This document shows, in pieces, positions 52,195 through 63,649 of a stretch of 64,000 bases of DNA. The stretch comes from Nematopogon swammerdamellus (taxonomy: Eukaryota > Arthropoda > Insecta > Lepidoptera > Adelidae): assembly GCA_946902875.1 (NCBI GenBank), contig OX336355.1:8701347-8765346 (forward strand). The letters are read 5' to 3'. The translations under genes were made by a program, and so were the position numbers. Below the pieces are notes generated by a model. It searched no databases. It had not been told where the DNA came from and saw only the letters and a list, made by a program, of their open reading frames with translations. How positions within the stretch are numbered: position 1 is the stretch's first letter; each line of letters opens with the position of its first letter.

Positions 52195-52445
52195 CATACA
52201 TACCACACGCTGTATCCCGACAATCGGGGTAAGCATAATAATCGGTGTTGTGCTGCTAGAAGATACTCTTGTAAATTACAGCACAATACCGACCACCACA
52301 TTTAGCAAAGTATTAGGACAAGACGACTATTAAGAAGATCCACCTGCTGCATGACTCGGTCGAAGGACCGTTCCGAGGTGAGAGGTGGCTAGCCTGTCGC
52401 CCTTTAGCACGGCATCTCGTCCACATCCCTTAGACGTATTTTAAG
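52195..52445 (-). mobile_element. Family B with partial head G
   Basis: CATA run, 'accacacgctgtatcccgac', stem-loop 'atcggtgttgtgctgc' and 'acagcacaataccga', centre 'ccgaggtgagaggtggctag' and 'tgtcgccctttagcacggca', ending at a degraded 'tcccttagacgtattttaag' of head G. Confidence 0.78.
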
Positions 52446-52779
52446 ACACGCAAATATAATGAGTATTTTAGAAAATGTAGGTACACCTAAGTTTTGGTGT
52501 TAGAATAAACTAGTGGATTTTGAAAACCGACTTTAATGCGAGCGGAGCTGCGGCCGCAACACACTGAACACTAACAGACGCGCACAGTATCGTTCATTAC
52601 CTCGCCTCTGTGCAGTCAGCGGGCTAAGCTTTAATAATGCACACTAACGAAACATTTGTCCGCCCCCGCACGACACGGTCCCGCCCCACCCCCGCCCCCG
52701 CCGCCCCACGTCTATTGTCACTCAGTAGCGTTACAGTTTTCATTCGCTCTAGTTATCTCTGTATTTCTCTATACAGGCT

Positions 52780-53020
52780 GTCCCAGTTCGACCGGATACG
52801 CTTACCAACACAGGATTCTCCTCAGCTTAAAAAAATATCTCCGTAGCATTTTTTTTCCTAGTAGTCGTATTTTTCGATATCGAGGGTTGGATCCAACATC
52901 GGAAACTGGACTTTTAAAGGCGATTATCTCGAAAAATACGAATCCAAGAAAAAAGAAACCATCCTTTTTATGCTTATTCAACGAAGATCCCGTGGTGGTA
53001 AGCAAATCCGTCAGTATATG
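52780..53020 (+). repeat. Possible transposon end (ACAGGCTGTCCC type)
   Basis: 'acaggctgtcccagttcgac' resembles the common insect 'acagggtgtccc' repeat start. The following 200 bp ('tcgaaaaatacgaatccaag') are unassigned. A body A SINE starts at 53025. Confidence 0.4.
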
Positions 53021-53024
53021 CTAT

Positions 53025-53354
53025 GGAAACTGACACGGTTGGCTTCATCACCTACAACATCCGTGATGTCAGCCCATAACACCGGGTGAACTTGGTGCCG
53101 TGTCAGTGTTTCCTTTCATTTCGTGTCGACTACACTGAACTGGACGGAAAACACGAACTATTTACATAGCCGTTTCGAGCGACGTCGCGACGTCCTGCTC
53201 AATGGAGTGGTACCAACCCGGCCGGGATAAACCTTACCACGTAGTAAGGTAAGAAGGGAAGGGACCAGTTAGCTTCCAACAGGCGAGCGGTCACCCATCC
53301 AAGTATTGACCGCGCTAACAGTCGACCGACCGCACCACTGAGCTATCGAGGCTA
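53025..53354 (-). mobile_element. SINE with tRNA/5S hybrid head, reverse copy
   Basis: 'ggaaactgacacggttggct' to the complement of the head: 'ggtcacccatccaagtattg' 'accgcgct' (5S-like) and 'accactgagctatcgaggct' (A box). The B-box segment is partly deleted ('gaagggaagggaccagttag'). Confidence 0.83.
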
Positions 53355-53394
53355 GCTTGTAATTATAAAATTAATAGAGCATTTAAATTAACAG

Positions 53395-53515
53395 CGTTTC
53401 TGGTTTGAAAAATTTACGTGAATACCATCACCAGCTGTTCCGTGGTCCGGATTTCATATAAAACTGTAGGATGAAGTAGAATAAATTACCTGCTGCAATA
53501 ATTTACGCGAAGTGT
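53395..53515 (+). mobile_element. Diverged SINE family S fragment
   Basis: 'aaaatttacgtgaataccat', 'ggtccggatttcatataaaa' and 'taaattacctgctgcaataa' align loosely with the body at 33070-33190. No head. Confidence 0.4.
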
Positions 53516-53519
53516 TTTT

Positions 53520-53645
53520 TATGTAATACGTATGGTTGGCTGAGTCAGAGGGGCCAAAGCACACGCTACGACCAGCCAATATTACCTCCGAGAAAGTAGG
53601 TGCCATACCGGATACTTCCCTTTTGATTGCTAGCTATATGGGACT
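53520..53645 (+). repeat. Dispersed repeat family C
   Basis: 'ggctgagtcagaggggccaa', 'cgaccagccaatattacctc' and 'ggtgccataccgg' as at 28676 and 57515. Confidence 0.62.
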
Positions 53646-54109
53646 TCAGGAGAGTGACGGGTAGATAGAAAAAATAAATTACGTGATATACATTTATAAT
53701 TACTTTCATTTCCACGACGAGTCCATGCCTCGTATCGAATTGAATTTGCAATAAACAACACCAACGATAAACAACAAATAATATTAACTATTGTCATGAT
53801 TCGTATAATTTTTAATTTTAATATTTCATTTCCAGCAGTACTTGAGTAACAAAAAGTCAACACTCATGGTCGCTTCTAATTTGTTGGTTTGAATTTGTGA
53901 AGTGTAACGAACGAAAGTGTAAGTGTAAGAAGAGAGGATGCAGAAGTGGATAGCGAGGAGTGAAGGGGAGCGGGGAGAGAGGGATGATAGTGGCAGGCGG
54001 TCATGTGGACGGATCGACGAAGAAGACGATAGTGTACCTAGATATTGTTTGTAGAATTGATTAACCGAGACAAGTGAATAAATATGTGATAGATAAGCTA
54101 CATTGGAGT

Positions 54110-54240
54110 TTATATTTATGAAACTATAAACAATAAACAACATCAACAATAATAACATAAACATTTAACAACATCAGCAATAAACAAAATTTACGATAAA
54201 CGACGTCAACAATAAACAATAAACAAAATATTTACAACTG
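54110..54240. repeat. (AACAATAAACAA)-type low-complexity array
   Basis: Repeated 'caataaacaacatcaacaat' words with variants for about 120 bp; related words at 53745-53790. Likely retroposon-derived simple repeat. Confidence 0.55.
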
Positions 54241-55250
54241 TTTATGCTTTGTTTTCAGTAATTATACATATACGTTCGCATTAACAATACTCGTAGCTAT
54301 ACGTTTGTTTTGCTACTTAGTTAAATAATGACTGGGGATGTGCGATCAGGATATTAACTTAATTACAGTCGATAATGATAATGGCATCTGCTTTGTGTTG
54401 TGAGCGCCGCAACCTTCTTCGTAAGCATACTCTTAAAGTTCAGAGGATATTCGGATATATTCTTGAACTGCTTGAGGCTTGGGGAACATTTGGCTGTTTA
54501 TGGTGGAATGCTGGGCTGGGCCCTACCTACAGTGAAAGTTAGGCATGGCAGACGAAGTATGAGAGCAGGATAAATTCTGTGGAAATGCGTTCGTTGAGGA
54601 GTAGGTATGTGTGGAGTTACAATGGAAGATGTGTAATTAGAATCATGTCAGGTTCCATGTACATATATATTTTTGATGAACTTTTATGGTTCCTTATAAT
54701 ATGAGATTTCCGATATCCGACTTTTAACTAGGCTCTGCATAGCTATAATTCTAGTGCTTAATCGAGATGTACACAACGTAATTCTCCAGTTTGGCAGTTT
54801 CGTAGTCGCATTTATTAAACTGGCAAGCACATAGAGTACGCAGTATTGCTTTTTTCTATTGGTATAAATTATAACTGTCTAACAGGGAAGTTGCTTTTCG
54901 TTGATCTATCTTCTTCGGAACTTGTTTAATGAAGGAATTGAACTCGAGCTTTTTGATTCTTTGTCCAATAAATAAGTTTAAGAAAGGTGGTTAAAGTTTT
55001 TTTTTCCTGATATAATTTTTTTTCGATTCGTTGGTGGGCAATACAAAGTATTGTGCTTTTCACTATTGGCAACACCAGCTTGGAACACCAGCTTGTCCTA
55101 TACAAAATGTAATCATCAGATATCGATCTAGTTGTTTGACAAGCTAGCCCCTAAGAAATGTATTAATACACTACACTTATTTTCATGGTTCGTAAGATAA
55201 AACATTATTTATTTGAAATATTATTTTAAAACCTAAAGAATAAAGAGTAT
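54241..55250. other. Stretch without recognisable gene
   Basis: No element or domain recognised. 'caacaccagcttggaacacc' at 55070 contains a short direct repeat 'accagcttg'. Confidence 0.3.
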
Positions 55251-55315
55251 TCACCGAGGTGTTGTTGGCTGACATCACGGATTTTGTAGGTGATGTAGCG
55301 AACCGTGTCAGTTTC
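55251..55315 (+). mobile_element. 3' end of SINE body A
   Basis: 'caccgaggtgttgttggctg', 'acatcacggattttgtaggt' and 'gatgtagcgaaccgtgtcag'. Only the last 65 bp. Confidence 0.7.
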
Positions 55316-55764
55316 TAAGTTGGTCGAGGGTAAAAACAAGAATAGTTTATATTCTCTTCTAAAACATAGGTAAGTATATCAGTTTCTACAAAGGCAACAA
55401 AGTAAACGAGTAAAAGAAACAGCGATCGCTAGAGCGCTGTTTGAAGTCTAATGGTCTAAATGACCCAGCCGCAATGCCGCATTATAGCTTTTAATGATTC
55501 AGTTGAGTAATTTTCCAGAATGGATGCACACCTGGCGTGCCAGCCTATATACAGCCTGACTATACAGTGGCACTGATAAGAGAACACCTGGAAAACTGAA
55601 ATGGGGGCCGAGAAATACATACACTGTGTGAACTTATCTTTATTATTAATTTTCCGAGAAATAATCGAATATTCATAAAGACAATATTCCTGACCAAACC
55701 AAAACTTTCGACCCGGCTTCCTAATGCATTGATGCTCAATGCATTGGAGTATAGGTGTCAAAGT

Positions 55765-55965
55765 TGTGCTGATTAACATGTTTCAAGAGCTACCCGTCCA
55801 ATAGTTAGCAAAGGTTCAGAGGTGGAACCTATACGACTGGATTCTTTAATATTAATTACGGAGTGCCACTGGGCAGTATCATAGGTCTCTTTATATCTTG
55901 AATTAATTATCTAAGCAACATTGACCCTTCTGTACAACAATTCGTACAATAATCATCGCAGAACG
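55765..55965 (+). pseudogene. LINE reverse-transcriptase core fragment
   Basis: Forward frame: C-F-K-S-Y-P-S-N-S-stop-Q-R-F, then N-I-N-Y-G-V-P-L-G-S-I-I-G-L-F-I-S-stop-I-N-Y-L-S. This matches the RT segment 'WFKSYLSNR.Q.V......S....GVPQGS+LGPLLF+IYINDL', part of the polymerase core (motif B region). Two stops and a probable frameshift upstream (Y-x-G-x-S region near 55745) make it defunct. The YADD box is not found downstream. Probably Jockey- or CR1-like. Confidence 0.65.
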
Positions 55966-57514
55966 CCAATTGTGCAAGAATGAAGTCTAAGGGAGGACCA
56001 ACATTTCTTAGACAATTTCTATGTGTCGACGTAGTGTAGAGCCGCACTCCGCGCTTGCATGAAGTGGGTCGCACATCATCGATGCCCCTTGCAAATGTAA
56101 TGAAGGGAGGTATAACTTATTCAGTTGCTGCTGCCTTCGATGTTATTTCACTACGCCGCGCGCTGCCGACTAGTGATGAGCGATATTTGATCGAAAGTCG
56201 ATAAAGTAATACAACCAAATTTGTAACGGTTTATTTGACTGAAAACAAAAGTGGCTAATACAGGCCAACTGCAACGCCGTTTCTTGCCTTGGGTGGTCGA
56301 CGCCGAAAGTATCTACCGGACCACTTGGCAGGGTTATTAGAAGGTAGCGCAAAATTAGCCCGGATTACTACCACCGCACTGAACGAAGCTTGGTTGACTC
56401 ATAAATAACGACACACCTGTTTATAGTCGGAAGATCGCAGATAGATAAAATTATATAAATAATAATAAATTAAATATCTAATATACTTATAAGTTACCGC
56501 ATGGTATATGGCTTAGTGTGTTTCTGTGGAAGTACTGCCTCCTATAATACAGTCTTCGGGCTAATTTAGGGGGTAGTGTTTAGACAGGTTTAGGCAGGGG
56601 CGTATGTAAATATAAAAATATAATATATATTTGTGTCCTTATTACGAGGCCTTTCCATTGATAGGTCACATGATAAAAAAATTAACTTTCTCATTTTGTT
56701 CCCCAAATTTGACCCCCAAAATCGAAATTCATTTATTTACGCTATACGTTCGTTATTGCGAAACTCTACATGTACCAAACAACTTTTTTCGTCCAGTAGA
56801 TTCGGAGGAAATAAGTTGTAAATACTTTTAGTCTACCATGAATATTCATATTGTTGGTGTTTGGCTTACCATGAAATAAGATGACGGACAGACAGATAGC
56901 AGAGTGATCTGATAACCGTTTTTATTCCTCTTTTGAGGTACTGTACCCTAAAATACTGAAATTATCCTAATTTCTTGCCAGACAATAAATAAACGACTAA
57001 TAATTTAGTTTCCAACTTATAGAGCCCCTCACTAGTCACAATATCGAGCCTATTAGCAACGTCTAGACCCAACTTGCATCCATCAATAATATACACACGA
57101 AGAACCAGCGGCGGCCCCGACACACACCTGGACGTGCCCGCAATCTTCCGCCACCTCTGTGCATATACCTCCCTCTCTTTTTATTTATACTTTTCTTCAA
57201 AGAAAAGTTGACCCGTTTGGTTGGAGCTGTTCTATTTCTTTAACTTGCTTGCTATTTCCGATGAAAAAGGTTGACAGCGGATAGTGGCTGAGAATATGAA
57301 AATTGACACTAGTATGGTATATTTTTTGACTGAAGGAAATTATTGAAGTGGGTTACATTTTTGAAGGTTTTGCGGAAGATTTGGCAGTGTGAAGTACTTT
57401 AGCTTTTTTTTATTGTATATACGTACATTTATGTTGTCTGTTTGTCTGTCTCTCGTATACAGAATGTCCGCAGTAAGGTATGGAATACTGAAAGGAGCGA
57501 TGAAACGAAATAAA
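55966..57514. other. Stretch without recognisable gene
   Basis: 56345-56390 'cggattactaccaccgcact' is a small body A piece. 56880-56950 has 'gacggacagacagata', a retroposon-tail type run. Other frames are not recognised. Confidence 0.35.
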
Positions 57515-57640
57515 AATTGATTGGAGGGGCCAAAGCACATGCTCCGACCAGCCAATATCACCTCCGAGAAGGTAGGTGCCATATCGGAGAATTCCTTTGC
57601 TATATTGGACTAGAGGAGAACACAGCCGAGGCTACAATTG
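57515..57640 (+). repeat. Dispersed repeat family C
   Basis: 'aagcacatgctccgaccagc', 'caatatcacctccgagaagg' and 'ggactagaggagaacacagc'. It runs directly into a body A piece ('cctaccacctagtaaggggc', 57645-57690). Confidence 0.65.
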
Positions 57641-57694
57641 GAGCCTACCACCTAGTAAGGGGCAAGGGAAGGGACCTACAATTTTACACCGGTT

Positions 57695-57832
57695 CCGAAC
57701 GGTGAAGCAGCAGGTGTAGGTAGATATAATTGTTTTCGTCAGAAAAAACTCATTGGTACACTCCGACCGGAATCGAACCTCGGACCTCTCGCACGAGAAT
57801 CCGACGCGCCCAGACCACTCGGCCACCCGCCA
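57695..57832 (-). mobile_element. tRNA-derived SINE (family S), reverse copy
   Basis: On the reverse strand 'ggcgggtggccgagtggtct' (A box), 'gtccgaggttcgattccgg' (B box), then 'gtgtaccaatgagtttttt' and the body down to 'gctgcttcaccg'. The best preserved tRNA-like head of the family. The fused body and lack of a complete cloverleaf argue against a functional tRNA. Confidence 0.75.
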
Positions 57833-57999
57833 CTAATACAAAAGGTGGACTTAATGCATCTAAGCTTTTCTACTAGTCATGTCTGGGATTATGGGCAAGG
57901 TTTTGGATTGTATACGTGAAACTGAGTATCTTTTTTTAAGCATTATTACAACATTTAACGGCTTTATTTAAGGGCATTTTAAATTTTTTAGTAAAAAAA

Positions 58000-58080
58000 A
58001 CTCACTGGTGCCGGATTCGAACCTCGGAACCTGAGATCAAGAGAACAAGCCGAGAGTGCGTCGACTATCCGCCGCAACAT
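58000..58080 (-). mobile_element. Diverged tRNA-like SINE head
   Basis: The complement shows 'ccgaggttcgaatccggca' (B box) and an A-box-like 'gcggcggatagtcgac', followed by 'ccagtgagttttttt' as in family S. Confidence 0.5.
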
Positions 58081-58654
58081 ATTTGATAAATTTGTAAATA
58101 AATATATGTTCATAAAAATATATTTCTATTTTTGTTACATTATAATAACTACAATTTTTATATATTATAAAATTTTATATTTATACATATATTGTTAGTA
58201 TTTAAAAATTATAATTCTTAAACCAAACTAGGTAATTCAAAGTATTACAAACAATCGAATAAAAACATCCCGAAGCAAAAGAACTAGAGCTCTTAGATGA
58301 AAGAATAATAAATAACAAACTCAAAACAGTATAACAACATTCCATTCAGTCTGAGAAAAGGTTACATAACGACAAAATTACAACTCACAACAAGTTCTGC
58401 TAATTTATAAACACTGGCGCAGAGTAAAACTTAAAACAGTTAGACGAAATAAACCCCGCGATATACATAACCGAGAAATTATGCTTCACAGAGCATCGAA
58501 TAGCGCGCGCTACTTCACTACTCTGTGTTCTGTTTGAATATAGCTAAGTGTTATGTGAAATGAGTTAAATAAAATTAAATAAATATTAGGATAGCATAAT
58601 AATTAACTTTCAAATCATTCGATAAATTAATTTAAATTGCTGATTGATACTGTA
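58081..58654. other. AT-rich stretch without recognisable gene
   Basis: Only AT-rich sequence with no motif or open frame of note. Confidence 0.3.
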
Positions 58655-58778
58655 TAAAGATCGGTCGAAGCAGCTACTATGTAAATTTTCCGTCCAGTCA
58701 GTGTAGCGCCACTTCCAAAGAGAAGCACCGACATGGCACATAGTTCAGCAAGGTGTTATGGCCTGACCTCACAGGGGG
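58655..58778 (+). mobile_element. Diverged SINE body A fragment
   Basis: 'agatcggtcgaagcagctac', 'gaagcaccgacatggcacat' and 'gcaaggtgttatggcctgac'. Several deletions. Confidence 0.6.
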
Positions 58779-58829
58779 TAAATTCAACCATGCCAGACAT
58801 TGCAATAGCAACATTTTTTTTGGTTCATG

Positions 58830-59005
58830 CTAGAAATGCGCCTCTCCCATATTTCTCAAATCCTCCTGGCCTTCAGCGGTACGAAACTCCTTCTTTCCGC
58901 CTACGTACATAATGTAGCCCCATCTGGCGGGCGATGTTCTCGCACTCCATGTTTATGCCCACGGTTACGCCAACGGTCGTCGTCTCGTCGGCTGACGTGC
59001 CCAGC
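58830..59005 (-). pseudogene. RTE-like LINE fragment
   Basis: The complement of 'cttcagcggtacgaaactcc', 'ttctttccgcctacgtac' and 'ccatctggcggg' corresponds to the '.PPARW..D...YV...K...F' coding region, followed upstream by 'gttacgccaacggtcgtcgt' as at 48560. Frame lost. Confidence 0.55.
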
Positions 59006-59687
59006 CCATTACCATCTGAGCTTAGGTACCCGTTAAACTATTTACTACTACTTTGGTGCGTCATGTTAGGTTACACAAAAGTACGACCAAAATGTCACTT
59101 TAAATTATTTATTAGCAATCTGTCATAGGTAGGTATTGATCTGGGCTCTTCACACCTTAAACAAAACTTGGCGCACATAAATTGCGGGGCTCAGAAACTC
59201 TTTCTCTAGATTATAATCAAAGTTTATGCGAGCCTACCCCTGTACTACGAGGCTTCACTTTTCTAATGAGTTTTTTTGTTCTCATCATAAAAGTTTTTTG
59301 TTCTTGTTGGCTTATAAGTCATACCTATCTGAGATGGCTGTGTGAAATATACGGGAGAAATAAATAAAAAGAGCGCCCTGTTTTGGAAGTTCGCAAAAAG
59401 GTTGCTTAAATCTCTCCGGCTGAGTCGTTGGAAAGTTTTGGCAAGTGGAAGGATTTGAATGAAAAAAGAAATTGTACAATTAATATGAAAGAACGCCGGT
59501 GTATCTTTAAATTCATTTTTTTATCAAAAGACTCAAACTTGTTCCACTAGTGAGTACAAATGTCTGAAAATAAAATAAAATAAAATAGTGTCGTAGGTAC
59601 ATAATACGAGCACATGCTTAGGTACAAATTGTAATATAAGTATGTAGGTAAGTATACATTTCAAATTCTCATATGATTTTTTATATT

Positions 59688-59790
59688 ACCGTCCAGAAGC
59701 CGTCACGACCTAAGGGAAGCACTGAAATGGCACCTAGTTTACCAAGGCTGTAGTTATAGGCGATGGAGTCAAATATATTAGCGTTCCACA
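59688..59790 (+). mobile_element. SINE body A remnant
   Basis: 'accgtccagaagccgtcacg', 'gggaagcactgaaatggcac' and 'tagtttaccaaggctg'. Internal deletions; short. Confidence 0.55.
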
Positions 59791-59944
59791 AAAAAAAATC
59801 TTTTCCTGCTCTAATTACAATTTCATCTTGACTGGAAGAAATTTTTTTATGGAGTATGTCATTGCACCGCATATACATTCTATTCACGGATTTCTATGTA
59901 AATTTTTTGTGGGATAATGTATATATATTATTTATACATCTCAA

Positions 59945-60150
59945 ATTTATGTACACAATGAATACGAATGAATTTTACGTGCGGACACTAACCTCAAGCA
60001 AAGCAAACCCAAGGAAACACGTCTTTATTGCTAACCGGATAGTTGACTCGTGAACCAGACTCCCACAGGAATTGATTAGTGCTACTTCAGTGAACAGTTT
60101 CAAAAGCAGACTTGATGTTTGTAAAACCACAAACCACAAACTTTAGAACA
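59945..60150 (+). pseudogene. LINE reverse-transcriptase C-terminus
   Basis: Forward frame: FYVRTLTSSKANPRKHVF, I-A-N-R-I-V-D-S-stop-T-R-L-P-Q-E-L, I-S-A-T-S-V-N-S-F-K-S-R-L-D. This matches 'R+.FF..RVI..WN.LP.E+V.A.SVN.FK..LD', the C-terminal end of Jockey/CR1-type RTs; the stop sits where Trp is expected. The fragment then loses frame. No tail is obvious. Confidence 0.7.
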
Positions 60151-60259
60151 CAATTATTTATACCTATATGTTCATATATTTCAACAGCATCAACATAATT
60201 AACAAACTGCCTGAAAAAATACTAAATGTTGAAAATAAAAATGTATTTAAGATCATACT

Positions 60260-60492
60260 AATAAAAGTTAAATTACAAATTTAAAAAACCCCCGACCCTT
60301 AAAAAGTCAAAAATAATTTTCGTTTACTCACTTAAAGGAGTCGGTAGACCGCTAAGTAAATTCCCGCGCAGCTCGGAGTTATTATATTTTATTTACTTAG
60401 CGGTCCCCCGACTCCTTTAAGTGAGTAAACGAAAATTATTTTTGACTTTTTAAGGGTCGGGGGTTTTTTAAATTTGTAATTTAACTTTTATT
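60260..60492. mobile_element. Foldback element with 102-bp arms
   Basis: Left arm 60260-60361 and right arm 60391-60492 are complementary over 102 bp with about two mismatches (near 60344). The loop is 29 bp ('tcccgcgcagctcggagtta...'). The arms contain 'cccgacccttaaaaagtc' and 'cacttaaaggagtcgg', also found singly at 25682-25740 and in its duplicate at about 27130-27190. Non-coding. Confidence 0.9.
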
Positions 60493-60599
60493 TAAAGCTT
60501 TTTTAAAAAAACCGCATGAAAATCGGTCCACTTTTTAACATAATTAATTTTTTTATTACTTAATTACTTGATTACTTGATTACAAACATAGCTAAGAAC

Positions 60600-60681
60600 C
60601 ATCCCGATTAAACAAGCTTCCTAATAAAAAAAACCGCATCCAAATCGGTCCGTCCGTTTGGGAGCTACGATGCCACAGACA

Positions 60682-60722
<41 letters not shown>

Positions 60723-60768
60723 AACTTATAACACCCCTCCGTTTTTTTCGTCGGGGGTTAAAAATGGT
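60600..60768 (-). repeat. Dispersed repeat with (CA)n
   Basis: 'aaaccgcatccaaatcggtc', 'gggagctacgatgccacaga', (CA)n at 60680-60718, then 'cttataacacccctccg' and 'tcgtcgggggttaaaaa'. I recognise this as a common lepidopteran repeat, possibly the unfolded relative of the adjacent 60260-60492 element. Confidence 0.6.
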
Positions 60769-61097
60769 CGGAAAGTAAACACTTTTATGATCCAACATAT
60801 TTCAGACTTATTATTTAAAATAACCTTTACGTAAAAAGTATTGACAATATCTATAGTATGCATTATCGTTATTTAATTTAGTTGAAAGTATACTGTGTAT
60901 GAATATGGAATATGATACTGAATAAATAATTTGAATTCGAATTTGATGTAATATGCATTTTTCTTTTTCTAAAATAAAAATATATAAAACCGTTTAAAAC
61001 AAAAATACCACTGCACCACAGATTACCAATATATTGCACTGCACCGCCAATTGCCAACGACGGTGTAGGTACCTACAGCTTTAAGCTGCCGGTGTAC

Positions 61098-61460
61098 TTT
61101 TTTATGTAAACCAACCTGGGTGGCTGTGCCGAGGAACCTGTGGTACAGTCGATAGAGCTAAAAACACAACTCCTCGCGAAACCACGCTCAGTGAGGCGCC
61201 ATGCCAGCACATTTGCTGTATGTTAATATGTTAATACGACGTTTGAAGACACCCAGGTTAAAGGATTCGGGAAACACACTCGCCGGAAGACAGTTCCACA
61301 ACCTAGCGGTACGAGAGAGGAACGATTTTGAGAACCGATGGGTTTTCAAAAGCCCAATGACAACAAACAAAGTGTCAGTTTCTCTGCGGCGTGTGCTGCG
61401 AAGATAGATTGGGTGGCAAGTAATAAATAACAGAACCAAGTTCCTCCGAGCAGCGTCCAT
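61098..61460 (-). pseudogene. LINE RT C-terminus and 3' UTR
   Basis: Reverse frame: HPIYLRSTRRRETDTLFV, F-S-K-S-F-L-S-R-T-A-R-L-W-N, C-L-P-A-S-V-F-P-E-S and NLGVFKRRINILTYSKCA. The 'SF+.RTARLWN.LP..VFPE..+LG.FKRR+N' pattern is the C-terminus of a Jockey-group RT. The 3' UTR on the same strand contains the complement of 'tcgcgaaaccacgctc' and ends near 'tttttatgtaaacc' (A-run on the coding strand). The frame is open for 90 codons, but all upstream domains are missing. Same family as 38905-39212, 35296-35431 and 62115-62245. Confidence 0.8.
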
Positions 61461-62114
61461 GGAGAACAGACTGAGTGACTCTAAAAATCGTCTGTGACTC
61501 AGAGAGTTCAGAGGCTTTAGTAATAATTATACTAGGTCTATGCAAACTAACTAACCAACTAGATATAGGTACTTATTTAAATAGGTGTAGCTTAAATAGA
61601 AGGAGATTGGAAAATTAATTGAATCCCCACAGCTAATTATGCCGTGCGACGCTTACTCGATTTTCTAATTAAGTGTCTGAGGGATTTTGACGGTTCCTTT
61701 CATTTTGAAAATTACCTTTTTGTACCCATTTTGAAATGAAAATAATTTGTTCAGCGACGAAAAACACAACTAGTAGCCGAAGGGAAAGTGTAGAGCCAGT
61801 GTAATACAAAGGGTAGAACCGACTTTTCACCTGCTTCAAGAGTTCATAGTTCTATAATTTTTATAGAAGTTAAATTTTTTTTATTAACTTTTTTTATTTA
61901 TAGGTCAATATGCGCTTCTAAAGTCGTAAGAAGTTTTGCAAATCTCACTGTTTTTTCACTCTCTCAAGTTTTTAATACAATTTTAAATTTTTGTATGCAA
62001 AAAAAAATTACGGAATTTCGATTGAAGTGATTCTAATAATGAGTACTTTCCATTCGTGAAGTTTCTCAAGCCTATCCTGAAATACCCGTAGATAGCTGGC
62101 ACAGGTGGCTATCA
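61461..62114. other. Stretch without recognisable gene
   Basis: AT-rich sequence, no element or domain recognised. Confidence 0.3.
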
Positions 62115-62245
62115 CTTTTTTGTCCGCCTTATAGCTGGCATGGCGCCTCTCTGAGCGTGGCTTCGCGAGGAGTGGTGTTATTGGCTGTGTCGGATATTCC
62201 GTTGAAGTTTTGGGCACATACACTCGTGCCAGCTGTCTATGAAGA
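62115..62245 (+). repeat. LINE 3' UTR fragment
   Basis: 'tagctggcatggcgcctctc', 'gcgtggcttcgcgaggagtg' and 'tgggcacatacactcgtgcc', ending in 'gaagaaaac'. Same 3' end as 35296-35431. Confidence 0.65.
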
Positions 62246-63649
62246 AAACTATAATAAATCAATACTAATAGGGTACCTGAGTTCACAACAAATAACCATA
62301 GATAGAAGTATCGTGTAATGCACTAATGCTTATTTTAATATTTTCCATTCGCACAAACGAGCATCTTGTGTCTGCAGCTAAAAGAAATACTTTATACCGA
62401 GTGGGTAGGTACGGCACCTACTCATCGCGGCAAAGTGGACAGCACAGTGCCTGGCCAGTGTATTCTGCAGGTACAGAAGAATGCTTTCAGACACCGCACG
62501 GCGTTAACCGCGCACGCTCGGGAGGGTGGGCGAGGGTGGATATATTAATATTTGAAAAGGTCTGTTTTAATTCGTACGGTTTCATATATTCTTCCACGTG
62601 ACTTTTTTGTAAGAGATTTTCTATTGTAATTTTCATTCATGCATATCTGTTTTCCCTATCGAACCATGACGAGGGCATTATTACCTCTATGGGTTTCCCA
62701 GACAATTATTTATAGTGTGTCCCATGTTACATATTATGATGAAATAATATTTAGCTCCTATAGTAAATACAAATTATTTTTTTATTTTATTACAATTTAA
62801 TTAATTTATCAACCCTAGTTGATAGTTGCTAGTTTAATATCCCTTGGTAAATAAAATGTACAGTAAAATTTTTTATAATATTTATTAATTAAAACTCAAC
62901 AATGAAATAATAACATCAACGCTACTTAAATAAATTATAAAATGGGTATTAAATAAAATTAAAAATGCTTAATTTAAACTTAAATAATTTCCAAGCAATA
63001 AATTAAATAATGTATTTTTATAATGTACGTACATAGAACGGATAATAAGCAGTTTTGATAATTTATACGTAAATATACATAAAAAAAGCGATTGGTACAA
63101 AATAATTCTTCATCGAGTTTTACTAATTTCACAAAATTCGAGAAAAACCCTAGTACTGTTTTTGTATTTCTTTTCTTTTGAAAGAACCCTGTAGCAGTCG
63201 TCCAAAAATGTTAGTCATGCAATGGCAAAATAAGACGCGCTTCAAGCGAAAGTACTCTTAGTATAAATTAAAAAATATATTGTTTTTATTTTATACTTTT
63301 TATACTGAGTTGCTGTCTTTATTGAACCATTTTGAATAGCAGAATTGTTATCTTAGAGTTAGTAAAATAATAAATAAAACGTTTAACTTAGAATGAAATG
63401 CACAAGTAATATAGATACATAGAAATTAATTCAAACGGACGTGATGTTCATAGCACTAAAAAAAAATTTTGTGCAACCAAACGTCTAAGACTAGCGACAA
63501 AATTGTTTTGTCTCAAATGACTAGTTATATATAACATAACATCGTGTATCACTTCCCTAAACACAATCAGCTTACATCACTACGATTTTGATTAGATTAG
63601 ATAAGCTCTTTAGAGACTCTTATATTTTTAAGCCAACCGAGCGTATTAT
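62246..63649. other. AT-rich stretch without recognisable gene
   Basis: The 91-codon forward frame at 62326-62601 has no known domain. From about 62750 the sequence is strongly AT-rich with many 'aaataaa' and 'ttattt' words on both strands. It could be a long 3' UTR of a gene beyond the window, but nothing proves it. Confidence 0.35.

Noticed and set aside
57760..57832. A tRNA gene on the reverse strand
   Set aside because: A and B boxes are good, but a SINE body is fused directly to it, related copies are scattered in the window, and I could not complete an acceptor stem.
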